Positions 8,585 to 19,000 of a DNA stretch of 64,000 bases are shown here, in pieces. Origin of the DNA: Faecalibacillus intestinalis (GTDB lineage Bacteria > Bacillota_I > Bacilli_A > Erysipelotrichales > Coprobacillaceae); the NCBI RefSeq assembly GCF_003024685.1, contig NZ_PYLQ01000001.1:1-64000 (forward strand), written 5' to 3'. The position numbers and the translations under genes are program-made. Positions within the stretch are counted from its first letter, which is position 1. Each line of letters starts with the position of its first letter. The notes under the pieces were generated by a model. The model did not search any database. It was not told where the DNA came from and was given only the letters and a program-made list of their open reading frames with translations.

Positions 8585-8697
8585 GTTATAAGTTATAAAG
8601 AGTTACATTACATGAGTTATTTCAAAAATTAAATTTAAATGATAAAATATATACATATATAATAAATGTTTTGTAATTAATGAGGAAGGTGTTATTT

Positions 8698-11223
8698 ATG
8701 AAAGGATCAGAATTAAGATTAATAGAATACATGGAAGGATCTAAAAAAAGATTTATTATTCCAGTATATCAACGTAATTACGATTGGAAAATTGAAAATT
8801 GCAAGCAGCTCTATGATGATCTTATTCAAGTAATAAAAAATAATAGTAAAACACATTTTTTTGGAAGTATAGTTTCAGTATATGAACCATCGGGAAGAAA
8901 TACAGAATTTCTTATTATCGATGGGCAGCAGCGTTTAACAACAATGTCACTGCTTTTTTTGGCTTTGTATAACCTTCTTGAAGAAAAAATAATAATTTCT
9001 GAGGATGAGTCTTTAAAAGATCAGATATATGAAGATTTTCTGGTAGATAAATACCAACCTCAAGAAAAAAGAATGAAACTAAAGCCTATTAAAAATGATC
9101 AAAAAGCATTTAGTAAGCTTTTTAATAGTAAAGATGATTATATTAAAGATTCAAATTTAACGATAAATTATAGTTACTTTTACGAAAGAATTCAAAAACA
9201 AGAGATTACGATTGATGAACTTTTTGATGCAATTTGTCGCTTAGAAATTATTAATATTACATTAAATAATGAAGATAATCCACAGTTGATATTTGAAAGT
9301 TTAAACTCCACAGGGCTTGACTTAAGTGAAGGAGATAAAATTAGAAATTATATATTAATGGGTCTTCCAAAACAAAAGCAAGATGAGTATTATGAAAAAT
9401 ATTGGAATTGTATAGAAAAATGTACTAAATATGATGTTAGTTCTTTCATTAGAGATTATCTTAGTGTTAAACAACTTGTTATACCCTCGCAAAAAAAAGT
9501 TTATATAAATTTCAAAAAATATGTTGAGGATTCTTCTTTAAAAATTATTGAAATATTAGAAGATTTACTTAGTTATGCAAAAAGATATAATATTTTGTTA
9601 TGTGGGAAAACAAGTAGTAAAGAACTAAATTCTTGTATTAATAGACTAAATCGTTTGGAAACTACTGTAACGAGACCGTTTTTTCTAGAAGTATTAAGGC
9701 TTTATGATGAAAATCAAATAAATTTGAATGAAGTCACAGAAGCATTTTCTATAACAGAAAGTTATTTATTTAGAAGAACAATATGCGATTTGCCTACAAA
9801 CGCATTAAATAAAATATTTCTTTTACTTAATAGAGAAATTATGAGATATGATGGTACGGATAGTAATTACATAGAAAAACTAAAATTTGCTTTATTATCA
9901 AAAAAAGATAGAGCTAGATTTCCAAATGATGATGACTTTTCTTTAATGTTCACAGAAAAACCGATTTATCAAATGAATAGTAAAAATAAAATTTATATTT
10001 TAGAAAGATTAGAAAATTTTGGAACATTAGAAGATAAAGACATATATAGACATTATGATGAAGGAGAATATTCTATTGAACATATTATGCCACAACATCT
10101 TACACCTGCTTGGATTAAAGAATTAGGTGATAGCTATGAGGAAATTCATGATACTTGGCTTCATAGAATAGCTAATTTAACGTTAACAGCATATAATTCA
10201 AAGTACAGCAATAGTACGTTTGTAGAAAAAAAGACAATGAAGAATGGATTTGAAGATAGTGGGATTCGTCTAAATACATATGTTTCTAAAAAGGATAAAT
10301 GGACATTAGCTGAATTACGAGATAGGAATGATTATTTGTTGAAAAGAGCGCTAGATATTTGGGCATTTCCATCAACAAATTATAAACCGCAAGAAAAACA
10401 ATTGGATTCTTATACATTAGATGATGAAGCATCTTTTTTAAGTGGTAGACAGATTGCAAAATTTGTATATAAAGGAATTGAACAACCGGTTGTAAGTTGG
10501 GTTGAAATGTATACGAAAGTTTTAAGAGCTTTATATTTAGAGGATAAAACGATTATTACCAAGATTGCATTATCAACAGATGATGATTTATCTATTCATT
10601 TTTCAACTAATAAAAGGATTTTTAAAAAATGTGATGAAATAGGGGATAATGTTTATGTGCAAACTAATACAAATACACAAAGTAAATTATCTGTTCTAAA
10701 TAGATTGTATAAGTTATATGGTATGGATCCAACTGATTTAGTTTTTTATTTGCGAGATTCTAATGATAAAGAAGCTGAAAAAGGAACGAGATTTGAAATA
10801 CGTCGAAGATATTGGGGGTACGCTTTAAAATTTATAAAAGAAGAAAATTTTGATAATAAATCTTTTGATAATGTAAATACTTCAAAGGAAAATTGGATAA
10901 ATGGTACTTTTGGTATAGGTGGTTTTGCTATATGTTGTATTGCTAATTATGACTTTGCAAGAGTAGATGTATATTTTGGAAAGACTAATGCTAATGAAAA
11001 TAAAATTGCATTTGATAATGTTATGTTACATAAATTAGAAATAGAATCAAATTTAGGTGTTAATTTAGAGTGGGATAGAGGAGATGACGTAAAAAGATCA
11101 ATAATTTCGTATAGATTGGAAAATGTAAGTATTTATAATGAAAATGATTGGTTACAAATAGCTAAATTTCATGCAAAATGGAGTAAGAAATTTATAGATG
11201 CTATTGTTCCTTATTTAAAATAG
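8698..11223 (+). CDS. DUF262/DUF1524 GmrSD-like nuclease (putative type IV restriction/anti-phage protein)
   Basis: The chosen start is ATG 8698, giving 841 residues; the upstream ATG at 8680 overlaps the AGGAAGG ribosome site. Residues about 1-230 form the DUF262 ParB-like NTPase domain, with IPVYQRNYDW (21-30) and IDGQQRLTT (74-82). The DUF1524 HNH nuclease domain follows, with EHIMPQ at 461-466 and a downstream HRIANLTLT segment. The C-terminal part (about 690-841) resembles DUF4268. This is the fused GmrS-GmrD layout of enzymes that cleave phage DNA carrying modified bases. No methyltransferase or partner gene is adjacent, consistent with a stand-alone type IV system. It is flanked by terminators on both sides. 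Confidence 0.88.
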   Translation: MKGSELRLIEYMEGSKKRFIIPVYQRNYDWKIENCKQLYDDLIQVIKNNSKTHFFGSIVSVYEPSGRNTEFLIIDGQQRLTTMSLLFLALYNLLEEKIIISEDESLKDQIYEDFLVDKYQPQEKRMKLKPIKNDQKAFSKLFNSKDDYIKDSNLTINYSYFYERIQKQEITIDELFDAICRLEIINITLNNEDNPQLIFESLNSTGLDLSEGDKIRNYILMGLPKQKQDEYYEKYWNCIEKCTKYDVSSFIRDYLSVKQLVIPSQKKVYINFKKYVEDSSLKIIEILEDLLSYAKRYNILLCGKTSSKELNSCINRLNRLETTVTRPFFLEVLRLYDENQINLNEVTEAFSITESYLFRRTICDLPTNALNKIFLLLNREIMRYDGTDSNYIEKLKFALLSKKDRARFPNDDDFSLMFTEKPIYQMNSKNKIYILERLENFGTLEDKDIYRHYDEGEYSIEHIMPQHLTPAWIKELGDSYEEIHDTWLHRIANLTLTAYNSKYSNSTFVEKKTMKNGFEDSGIRLNTYVSKKDKWTLAELRDRNDYLLKRALDIWAFPSTNYKPQEKQLDSYTLDDEASFLSGRQIAKFVYKGIEQPVVSWVEMYTKVLRALYLEDKTIITKIALSTDDDLSIHFSTNKRIFKKCDEIGDNVYVQTNTNTQSKLSVLNRLYKLYGMDPTDLVFYLRDSNDKEAEKGTRFEIRRRYWGYALKFIKEENFDNKSFDNVNTSKENWINGTFGIGGFAICCIANYDFARVDVYFGKTNANENKIAFDNVMLHKLEIESNLGVNLEWDRGDDVKRSIISYRLENVSIYNENDWLQIAKFHAKWSKKFIDAIVPYLK

Positions 11224-11243
11224 GAGAGAAATATTCTAATATT

Positions 11244-11290
11244 AAGGAATAATTTATAATGATAGACTCTTTATAAATTATTCCTTTTAA
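11244..11290 (+). terminator. Terminator of the GmrSD-like gene
   Basis: A perfect 15-bp stem (11244-11258 with 11272-11286) with a short T run. Confidence 0.85.
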
Positions 11291-11346
11291 TAAAATGATA
11301 TGTTATAACAACTTTCGACAAAAGTTGATGAAAGTTAAGCGATAGT

Positions 11347-12321
11347 ATGTCAAAAGTAAATGATTTAAAACAAGAAAACGAAATAAAAATAAGAGAATGC
11401 CTTTATGATGGACGAATTTGGACAAAAAATGACTTAGCGTATAAAACAAGTCTTTCATTGGCGACAACTACTAATATTTTACAAGAAATGTTGAAAAATC
11501 ATGAAATTGAATATGTAAGTGATTCTAAGTCAACGGGTGGTAGAAAGTCTAAAGAATATCAGTTATATAAGGATTATAAGCATCTGTTAAAAATAGTTTT
11601 AAAGAAGAATAAGAAGAGTTATGAATTTATTTTTGAAATCATAGATTTATATGATCAAATTGTTTATCAAAAAAATCATTCTTCTTTAAAAGGAACAGTT
11701 GAAGAGTTTTTAAAAATAATAAAAGAGGTATTAAAGAAAGGTCAAGAAATTGCTGTCATTTGTTTATCACTGCCAGGGGTTTGTGATCAGGGAATGATTG
11801 ATTTGTGTGATTTTGAAGATTTTCAAAATAAAAATATATTAGAAATTTTAAAAAAAGAAATAAAACAAAAAATAATCATTGAAAATGATGTCAATTGTGC
11901 CAGCATTGGTTTTTATCATCAATATTCACACTATCAAAATAGTGCTTTGATTTATCAGCCTGCGGTTGATTATGTAGGCTGTGGAATGATCATTCAAGGG
12001 AAACTTTATAATGGCTTTAGTCATTTTGCGGGAGAACTTCGATGCTTACCTTTTTATGATCATTTACAACAAGAGCGCTTATTAAAAGATGCTCCTCAAG
12101 AATTATTAGAAAAACAGATTGTTACTTTATGTTGTGTCTTAAATCCAGAAGCTATTGGTATTTGTAGTGATGTTTTAAAAGACATACAAATATCTTTACC
12201 AACGATTCCTTTAAAACATCAACCTCAAATAATTAAAATTAATCAACTATATAAATTAATTAAAGAAGGACTTTTTCAAATAGGAAAGAATCAAATGATA
12301 GGAGAGATGAATAATGAATAA
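11347..12321 (+). CDS. ROK-family (NagC/XylR-like) transcriptional regulator
   Basis: The 324-residue product has an N-terminal winged-helix region (about 1-65, with a TSLSLATTTNILQ recognition helix). A ROK sugar-kinase-like domain follows, with the ENDVNCAS motif (about 178-185) and a VGCGMIIQGKLYNG segment. The family's zinc-binding CXCG cluster is absent and the protein is some 50-70 residues shorter than usual, so it looks reduced; it still most resembles sugar-responsive repressors. The ribosome site before ATG 11347 is weak. Short AACTTT/AAAGTT repeats at about 11311-11336 could be its operator. The stop overlaps the PHP remnant. Confidence 0.75.
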   Translation: MSKVNDLKQENEIKIRECLYDGRIWTKNDLAYKTSLSLATTTNILQEMLKNHEIEYVSDSKSTGGRKSKEYQLYKDYKHLLKIVLKKNKKSYEFIFEIIDLYDQIVYQKNHSSLKGTVEEFLKIIKEVLKKGQEIAVICLSLPGVCDQGMIDLCDFEDFQNKNILEILKKEIKQKIIIENDVNCASIGFYHQYSHYQNSALIYQPAVDYVGCGMIIQGKLYNGFSHFAGELRCLPFYDHLQQERLLKDAPQELLEKQIVTLCCVLNPEAIGICSDVLKDIQISLPTIPLKHQPQIIKINQLYKLIKEGLFQIGKNQMIGEMNNE

Positions 12322-12456
12322 AAGTTATATTGATTTACTTGTGGAAGTGATTTTCATGGTAAAACGAAATCAGCAATTCATCTAGGTGAAAATGGATGTG
12401 TTTCACCAGATGAAATTAAAGAACTTTTAATTAAATACCAATTAATAAGAGGCTAA
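12314..12456 (+). pseudogene. Remnant of a PHP-domain metal-dependent phosphoesterase gene (internal deletion plus frameshift)
   Basis: The ATG at 12314, well placed after GGAGAG, begins MNKSYIDL, which looks like the N-terminus of a PHP phosphoesterase just before its first metal-binding HxH. The sequence then passes, with a -1 frame change at about 12343, straight into GSDFHGKTKSAIHLGENG, the C-terminal PHP metal motif. It ends with TAA at 12454-12456. The roughly 200 codons that should lie between are missing, and one base is missing in a G run at the junction. It overlaps the ROK gene by 8 nt, so a ROK-PHP operon probably existed. Confidence 0.7.
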
Positions 12457-12467
12457 TTTAGCCTCTT
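12447..12467. terminator. Bidirectional terminator between the PHP remnant and the patatin gene
   Basis: An 8-bp stem (12447-12454 with 12460-12467) overlaps the stop codons of both converging genes. T-rich sequence follows on the + strand. Confidence 0.6.
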
Positions 12468-13306
12468 AAGTATTTTTTTAAGTTTTCTAATTGGTTATTA
12501 CAATCACTTACACCTAAGTCATACATTTGTTGAATGACTTCTTTGTCTTTTTCAAGTCGTCCAATAGGGATGAGTTGACTAGGTCTTAAAACAAAAATCT
12601 TCTTTTCTTTTTCTAATTTTGTAATCAAATCTAAAGACGCATTATAATTTAAATAACGATTATTTAAGGTTTCTACAAAATGAGGATATTGATGATAAAA
12701 GAGTTTATTAAGATGTTTATTGGATGGCTTTTTACGATAATCTAAGGGCCTTGTTAAAACGACAATGATTTTATCAACATCCATCTCTAACATTTTTTTA
12801 ATAGGAATACTATCACTACAGCCACCATCTAAATATTCATGACCATTGACTTGAATGATATGAGATACAAAAGGCATTGAACCTGATGCTCTTAAATATT
12901 CAACTTGATCATAATTATCTAAAGTATCCAACAACTTATATTCTGCTTTTCCTGTTTGTAAATTTGTCACAACGGCATAAAAATCAACAGGAGATTCTTG
13001 ATAACTTTGATAATCAATTGGATCTAAATCATCAATCAATTTTTCGAAACAAAATTCTTCATTCATGACATTTCCTGTTTTTAAAAAAGAATAAACACCC
13101 ATATAATCTTTATTTCCAGCGTAAGCTTTATTATATCTCAAAACGCGTCCTATTTGTTTTGATTTATAATTCATTCCAAATAAAGCTCCTGCTGAAACAC
13201 CAATAATTGTATCAACATCAATCTTTTCTTTTAAAAATGTATCGATGACACCCGCTGTGTATAAACCACGCATAGCGCCACCTTCTAATACTAAACCAAC
13301 TTTCAT
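12458..13306 (-). CDS. Patatin-like phospholipase
   Basis: The 282-residue product has the complete patatin signature: the oxyanion-hole motif GGAMRG (residues 9-14), nucleophile elbow GVSAG (about 37-41) with the catalytic Ser, and the DGG catalytic Asp motif (YLDGGCSDSIP, about 155). The family hydrolyses acyl groups from lipids through a Ser-Asp dyad. The protein resembles the bacterial YjjU-type stand-alone patatins, has no signal peptide and is presumably cytoplasmic or membrane-peripheral. ATG 13306 follows a GGTGAT ribosome site. It is transcribed toward the ROK/PHP genes and divergently from pulA. Confidence 0.9.
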   Translation of the reverse strand: MKVGLVLEGGAMRGLYTAGVIDTFLKEKIDVDTIIGVSAGALFGMNYKSKQIGRVLRYNKAYAGNKDYMGVYSFLKTGNVMNEEFCFEKLIDDLDPIDYQSYQESPVDFYAVVTNLQTGKAEYKLLDTLDNYDQVEYLRASGSMPFVSHIIQVNGHEYLDGGCSDSIPIKKMLEMDVDKIIVVLTRPLDYRKKPSNKHLNKLFYHQYPHFVETLNNRYLNYNASLDLITKLEKEKKIFVLRPSQLIPIGRLEKDKEVIQQMYDLGVSDCNNQLENLKKYLRG

Positions 13307-13365
13307 TTATATCACCGAGGGTATTATATCATAAAATTTGAACATCAAAGCAAAAAAGAAGATGT

Positions 13366-13394
13366 TTGAATAAAATATATATTTTGCGTATAAT
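13366..13394 (+). promoter_or_regulatory. Sigma-A promoter of pulA
   Basis: TTGAAT (13366-13371), a 17-nt spacer and TATAAT (13389-13394) lie 18 nt before the start codon. Confidence 0.75.
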
Positions 13395-13412
13395 ACGATT
13401 AGGTGATTAAAA

Positions 13413-15494
13413 ATGGAAAAAGGCAAAATACGTATGCTCGCCAATTTAATAGAGCTAAATAAAATAGAAGTAAGACTTTCAAAAAAATATTATGGGGGAA
13501 TTTCTCCAAAATTTTATTTGAGAGATTTAAATAAAGAAACACTTGTAGAAATTCCTGTTGCTGAAACATGTGAAGATGATATTTGTGTTAAATATTATTT
13601 TAAAAATGTTCATATTGATTTAACGCATCATTATGAGATGGTAGATAATTATGGTTTAAGTGCTATTTTACAATATGTAAGACTTTCTGAATTGGATGAT
13701 TTTGATGAATTATTTTATTATGATGGAAAATTAGGACCTCTTTATCAAAAAGAAAAGACAACTTTCAAAGTATGGGCGCCTACGGCTTTAGAAGTCATGG
13801 TTAAAGTAGGAAATGAAGCTTATCAAATGGAAAGAAAAGAAAAAGGGGTTTTTGAAGTAACGATCCAAGGAGATTTGGATAATCAAGAATATAATTATTT
13901 GATTCGTCATCATAAAAGTTTTCATGAAACATTAGATCTTTATGCTTATGCTTCTAATGCTAATAGTAATAGTAATATTGTCATTGATGTTGATAAAATC
14001 AATGAACCACTTTATTTAGAAAACTTACCACATATGAAAAGAAAAACAGAAGCGATCATTTATGAATTAAGTGTTCGTGATTTTACTATGTCTAAAACAA
14101 TTAACGCAACACATCCAGGAACTTTTATGTCTTTAGTAGAAAGTGGTTTAGTTACACCACAAGGTAATAAAGCAGGGTTTGATTATCTTGTAGATTTAGG
14201 TGTCACTCATGTTCAAATCATGCCAATGTATGATTTTGCGACAGTAGATGAACTTCATCCTACAGTGATGTATAACTGGGGTTATGATCCAATTCAATAC
14301 AATGTTCCTGAAGGAAGTTATGCTTTAGATCCTCAAGATGGTTATTCGCGAGTTAAAGAATGTCGTCATATGGTTTCAACATTTCATCAAAAAGGTTTAA
14401 GAGTGGTGATGGATGTTGTTTATAATCATATGTATGATTATTATACAAGTGCATTTGAAAGAACAGTACCGGGGTATTATTTTAGAAAGAATCAATATGG
14501 AGAAATGTCTAATGGTTCTTGGTGTGGGAATGATTTAGAATCAAGACATCAAATGGTAAGACGATATATTAAAGATATGTGTTTGCGTTGGCAAAAACTT
14601 TATGGAGTAGATGGTTTTAGATTTGATTTAATGGGTATTATTGATATTGAAACCTTAAATCAAGTTTATGATCAAGCTTCAAAAATAGATGATAGTTTTA
14701 TTATGTATGGCGAAGGATGGAATATGCCTACAGCTATGGATGATCATGAAAAAGGAATGCAAGATAATCATCGTAAGATGTTAAATATTGGCTTCTTTAA
14801 TGATTATTATCGTGAAACTTTAAAGGGTGGTAGTGGAGATTCTGCTTTAAAGGATAAAGGTTATTTTGCGGGGAATATGTATAATTGTGAAATTGGTGGT
14901 GAATGTATGAAAAATACAAATCGCTACAGCTATGTTGATCAAAGTATTAATTATGTTGAATGCCATGATAATGCGACAACATTTGATAAATTTGCAATTA
15001 GTAATGGAGATGAACCACTTGAAACCCGTAAGAAAAGACAATTGATGTTGAATGTTGCGCTTATTTTATCACAAGGAATTCCTTTTATTCATTGTGGTCA
15101 AGAGTTCTATCGTAGTAAAGATGGACTTGGAAATACGTATAATACATTAGATCATATTAATGCAGTCAATTGGTCTTTAGTTGATGAAAATCAAGAGGAT
15201 ATTGAAACTCTTAAACAAATGATTCAACTTAGAAAAGAAAATGGTGGATTTAAGTATGAAACAATTCAAGAAGTAAATGAATATGTAGGTACAAATCATT
15301 TTGATTATCGTATTTTAAGATATTGTGTGAAACAAAATAAAGGAAAATATCAAGAGATTGTTGCATATTTTAATCCTTCGTATTATGATTTTGAAATAAA
15401 TGATATGGATGAATATGAAGTGATTTATAATGATCATGAATCACGCACATATTTAGCTCCTATTTCGATGAAAATATTTGGATTAAAGAGGTAA
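13413..15494 (+). CDS. pulA: Type I pullulanase (glycogen/starch debranching)
   Basis: This 693-residue GH13 protein has no signal peptide and so is cytoplasmic. It has an N-terminal beta region, a CBM48-like domain (about 110-200) and the catalytic barrel with the type I pullulanase signature YNWGYDP (about 288-294). VVYNH, GFRFDLMG (nucleophile Asp) and GEGWNM (acid Glu) follow. It hydrolyses alpha-1,6 branches in glycogen, pullulan or imported maltodextrins. A short AGGTGAT ribosome site precedes ATG 13413. The stop is 4 nt from pth, so pulA, pth and mfd can be co-transcribed from the pulA promoter. Confidence 0.93.
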   Translation: MEKGKIRMLANLIELNKIEVRLSKKYYGGISPKFYLRDLNKETLVEIPVAETCEDDICVKYYFKNVHIDLTHHYEMVDNYGLSAILQYVRLSELDDFDELFYYDGKLGPLYQKEKTTFKVWAPTALEVMVKVGNEAYQMERKEKGVFEVTIQGDLDNQEYNYLIRHHKSFHETLDLYAYASNANSNSNIVIDVDKINEPLYLENLPHMKRKTEAIIYELSVRDFTMSKTINATHPGTFMSLVESGLVTPQGNKAGFDYLVDLGVTHVQIMPMYDFATVDELHPTVMYNWGYDPIQYNVPEGSYALDPQDGYSRVKECRHMVSTFHQKGLRVVMDVVYNHMYDYYTSAFERTVPGYYFRKNQYGEMSNGSWCGNDLESRHQMVRRYIKDMCLRWQKLYGVDGFRFDLMGIIDIETLNQVYDQASKIDDSFIMYGEGWNMPTAMDDHEKGMQDNHRKMLNIGFFNDYYRETLKGGSGDSALKDKGYFAGNMYNCEIGGECMKNTNRYSYVDQSINYVECHDNATTFDKFAISNGDEPLETRKKRQLMLNVALILSQGIPFIHCGQEFYRSKDGLGNTYNTLDHINAVNWSLVDENQEDIETLKQMIQLRKENGGFKYETIQEVNEYVGTNHFDYRILRYCVKQNKGKYQEIVAYFNPSYYDFEINDMDEYEVIYNDHESRTYLAPISMKIFGLKR

Positions 15495-15497
15495 AAA

Positions 15498-16052
15498 ATG
15501 AAATTAATTATTGGTTTAGGTAATCCTGGAAAAGAATATGAAAATACAAGACATAATACAGGATTTATGGTATTAGATCGTTTAAGTGAAAAATTAAATA
15601 TTGAAATGACACAAAACAAATTTAAAGGACTTTATGGAAAAAGTAAATATAAAGGTGAAGATGTGATTTTATTAAAACCACAAACTTATATGAATTTATC
15701 TGGAGAATCTGTTAGACAAGTCATGGATTTCTTTAAAATCAATCAAGAAGATATCTTAGTTATTTATGATGATTTAGATATGCCAGTAGGGAAGCTTCGT
15801 TTAAGACAAAGTGGTAGTGCTGGTGGACATAATGGTATTAAAAATATTATCTTGCATACTGGAAGTCAAAATTTCAATCGTATTCGTGTAGGTATTGATC
15901 GTAGTAAATATATAAAAGTTGTTGATTATGTTTTATCACGTTTTACAAAAGATGAACAAGATGCTATCAATCAAGGGATTGAAAATGCCAGTGATGCAGT
16001 CGTTGATTATTTGGATCATGGATTTAACCATGCAATGAATCGTTTTAATTAG
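15498..16052 (+). CDS. pth: Peptidyl-tRNA hydrolase
   Basis: The 184-residue product carries the full Pth signature: GLGNPGKEYENTRHNTGF at the N-terminus with the essential Asn and His, KPQTYMNLSG, and GSAGGHNGIK. It cleaves peptidyl-tRNA dropped from ribosomes, recycling tRNA. Length is normal for the family. It sits between pulA and mfd with gaps of only 3 and 8 nt; the pth-mfd order is the common Firmicute arrangement. Confidence 0.97.
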   Translation: MKLIIGLGNPGKEYENTRHNTGFMVLDRLSEKLNIEMTQNKFKGLYGKSKYKGEDVILLKPQTYMNLSGESVRQVMDFFKINQEDILVIYDDLDMPVGKLRLRQSGSAGGHNGIKNIILHTGSQNFNRIRVGIDRSKYIKVVDYVLSRFTKDEQDAINQGIENASDAVVDYLDHGFNHAMNRFN

Positions 16053-16060
16053 AGGCACAT

Positions 16061-19000
16061 ATGAAAAAGATACTACATTTATTAAAAGATAATAAAGCAT
16101 TTAATGCTTTATTGAATAAACAAAATATCGTTGTCAATTCTTCTAACAGCGAAGCGCTACTGATTGCTAGCGCATTTTTGACTTTAAAAAAAGATATGCT
16201 GATTGTTAAATCAAATCAATATGAAGCTAATCTTCTTTATAAACAAGTTTCTCAAATGATTGATGAAGCTCTTTATTTTCCTGTAGATGAATCTTATCGT
16301 ATTGAAAGTTTAGCTGCTTCAGGAGAATTATTAGGACAAAGATTAGGAACGATGTATCAACTTACACGACCTGGTCCACATCTTTTGATTAGTCATGGTC
16401 ATAGTGTGATGCGATATGTTCCAACTGTTGATGTTTTTAAGAAAAACTGTATGACTTTAAAAGTAGGAGATCATATTGATGTTTATGATTTACAAAGATT
16501 TTTAGCGCAAGCAGGTTATATGCATACAACACGTGTTGATCAACCTTTCTATTTTTCTAAACGTGGGGGAGTCGTTGATATTTTTTCAATGCAATATGAC
16601 CATCCTATTCGTATCGATTTCTTTGATGATGAAATTGATTATATTAAATTTTTTGATGAAAAAACACAAAGAACGATTGAAAAAGTGGATGAAATTGAAA
16701 TTATTCCAGCTACCGATCTTCTTTATTTAGATCAAGAAGTAGGTTCAGTTGTTACACAAATCAAAGATTCTTTTGAAGAACAATATCAAAAGATGGATGA
16801 TTTATTTAAAGATGATTTTGAAGAAAAAATCATGATCGATATTGAAAACTTAAAAGCACATGCTACAGATAGTAGTCAATATGCGTATTATCATCTCTTT
16901 AAAAATGTGACGAGTATTAAAGATTATTTAGATGCTCCAATTACTATTTTATGTCAAGAAGAAGATATTCATTTTCAAATCAAAAACTATATTTCAGAAA
17001 ACTTCTATTATTATCAAGAATTAAGCCAAAGTGGACGCTTTTTAAAAGATAATCAACTTTATCAAGACTTTGATAGCATTATTAAAGATAACTATCAAGC
17101 CATTAATACCTTTACAACAAATAAAGATGATGTTGTCTTTTTAAGTCACGATGTGATGTTTAATCGAGATGATGAAAAACGTGTCATCCAACAAATCAAT
17201 GATTATTTAAAGAATAGTCAAATTTTAATTTCTCTAGAAAATAAACATCAACTTCAATTGATGGTGGAACTTTTTGATCGTCATGAAATGAAATATACAC
17301 TTGTAGGAATTGATGAAGTAATTTATCCAGGTATTAATCTTTATGTAGGAAAACTTGCATCAGGATTGGAACTTATTGAAGAAAAAGTAGTTATTTTAAC
17401 AGCCCATGAATTATTTGGAGAAGTCAATGTTTCTAAAACAAAATATTTTAGATTTAAAGATGCTAAAACATTACGTAACTTCCAAGAATTAAATGTTGGT
17501 GATTATGTTGTTCATGATAGCTATGGAATAGGGCAATATTTAGGAATTAAAACACTTGATGTTAAAGGATATCATAAAGATTATTTATATGTGGCTTATG
17601 CTGGAGATGATACGCTTTATATTCCAGTTGAACAATTTAAAATGATTCGTAAGTATGCAAGTGCTGATGGTAAAGTACCAATGATCCATGCTCTTGGAAG
17701 TAGCAAATGGACAAAAGCTAAACAAAAGGCTAAAAATAAAATTGATGATATTGCTGATCGATTAATAGAATTATATGCTAAAAGAATGTCTTCACCAGGG
17801 TTTGCTTTTTCTAAGGATAATGAATTACAAATCGATTTTGAAAATCAATTTGGTTATGCTTTAACTGCTGATCAACAAAGAAGTGTTGATGAGATTAAAT
17901 TGGATATGGAAAAACCTCAACCAATGGATCGCCTTTTATGTGGAGATGTTGGTTTTGGTAAAACCGAAGTGGCCTTACGTGGTGCTTTTAAAGCAATTTT
18001 AGATCATAAACAAGTAGCTTTTCTTTGTCCAACAACTATTTTATCAATGCAACATTTTAAAACAGCCACCGAACGTTTTAAAAATTTCCCTGTAGAAATT
18101 GCTTTACTCAATCGTTTTACTTCATCTAAAGAAAAGAAACGTATTTTAAAAGAAGTTAAAGAAGGTAAAATTGATTTATTAATAGGAACACATCGTATTT
18201 TATCAAAAGATGTCGCGTTTAATGATTTAGGGTTACTTGTTATCGATGAAGAACAACGTTTTGGTGTTAAACAAAAAGAAAAAATCAAAGAATACCGTGA
18301 AACCATTGATGTTCTTTCTCTTTCAGCTACACCAATTCCTCGTACATTACAAATGTCTTTAATGGGAATTAGAGGATTATCGAAAATCGATACACCACCT
18401 AAAAATAGATTACCTGTACAAACTTATGTTGTTGAAAAAAATAATACGTTAATTAAACAAGTTATTGAAAGAGAACTCGCTAGGGATGGACAAGTTTTCT
18501 ATCTTTATAATCGAACAGATCAAATCGCTAATGTCGCTTATAAAATTTCTTCTACTGTTCCTAATGCAAAAGTAGCTATAGGACATGGTCAAATGGATAA
18601 AAATGAACTAGAAGATGTTATGCTTCGTTTTATGAATAAAGAATTTAATGTTCTTATTTGTACAACAATTATTGAAACAGGAATTGATATTCCTAATGCT
18701 AATACGATGATTGTTGAAGATGCTGATAAATTTGGTTTAGCCCAACTTTATCAAATTAGAGGACGTGTAGGTCGTAGTGAAAGAGGCGCTTATGCTTATC
18801 TTCTTTATAAAAAGGATAAGTCTATTCAAGATGATGCATTAAAACGTTTAAAAGCGATTAAAGAATTTACTGAACTTGGTAGTGGTTATAAAATTGCCAT
18901 GCGTGATTTATCAATTCGTGGTTCAGGAGATATTCTTGGGGGTAAACAAGCTGGGTTTATTGATGATATTGGTTTTGAAATGTATATGAAAATCTTACAA

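Noticed and set aside
8680-8698. Upstream start for the GmrSD-like gene
   Set aside because: The ATG at 8680 overlaps the AGGAAGG ribosome site of ATG 8698. Similar false starts inside ribosome sites were discarded at 6307, 21141, 29531, 39437, 40287 and 61326.
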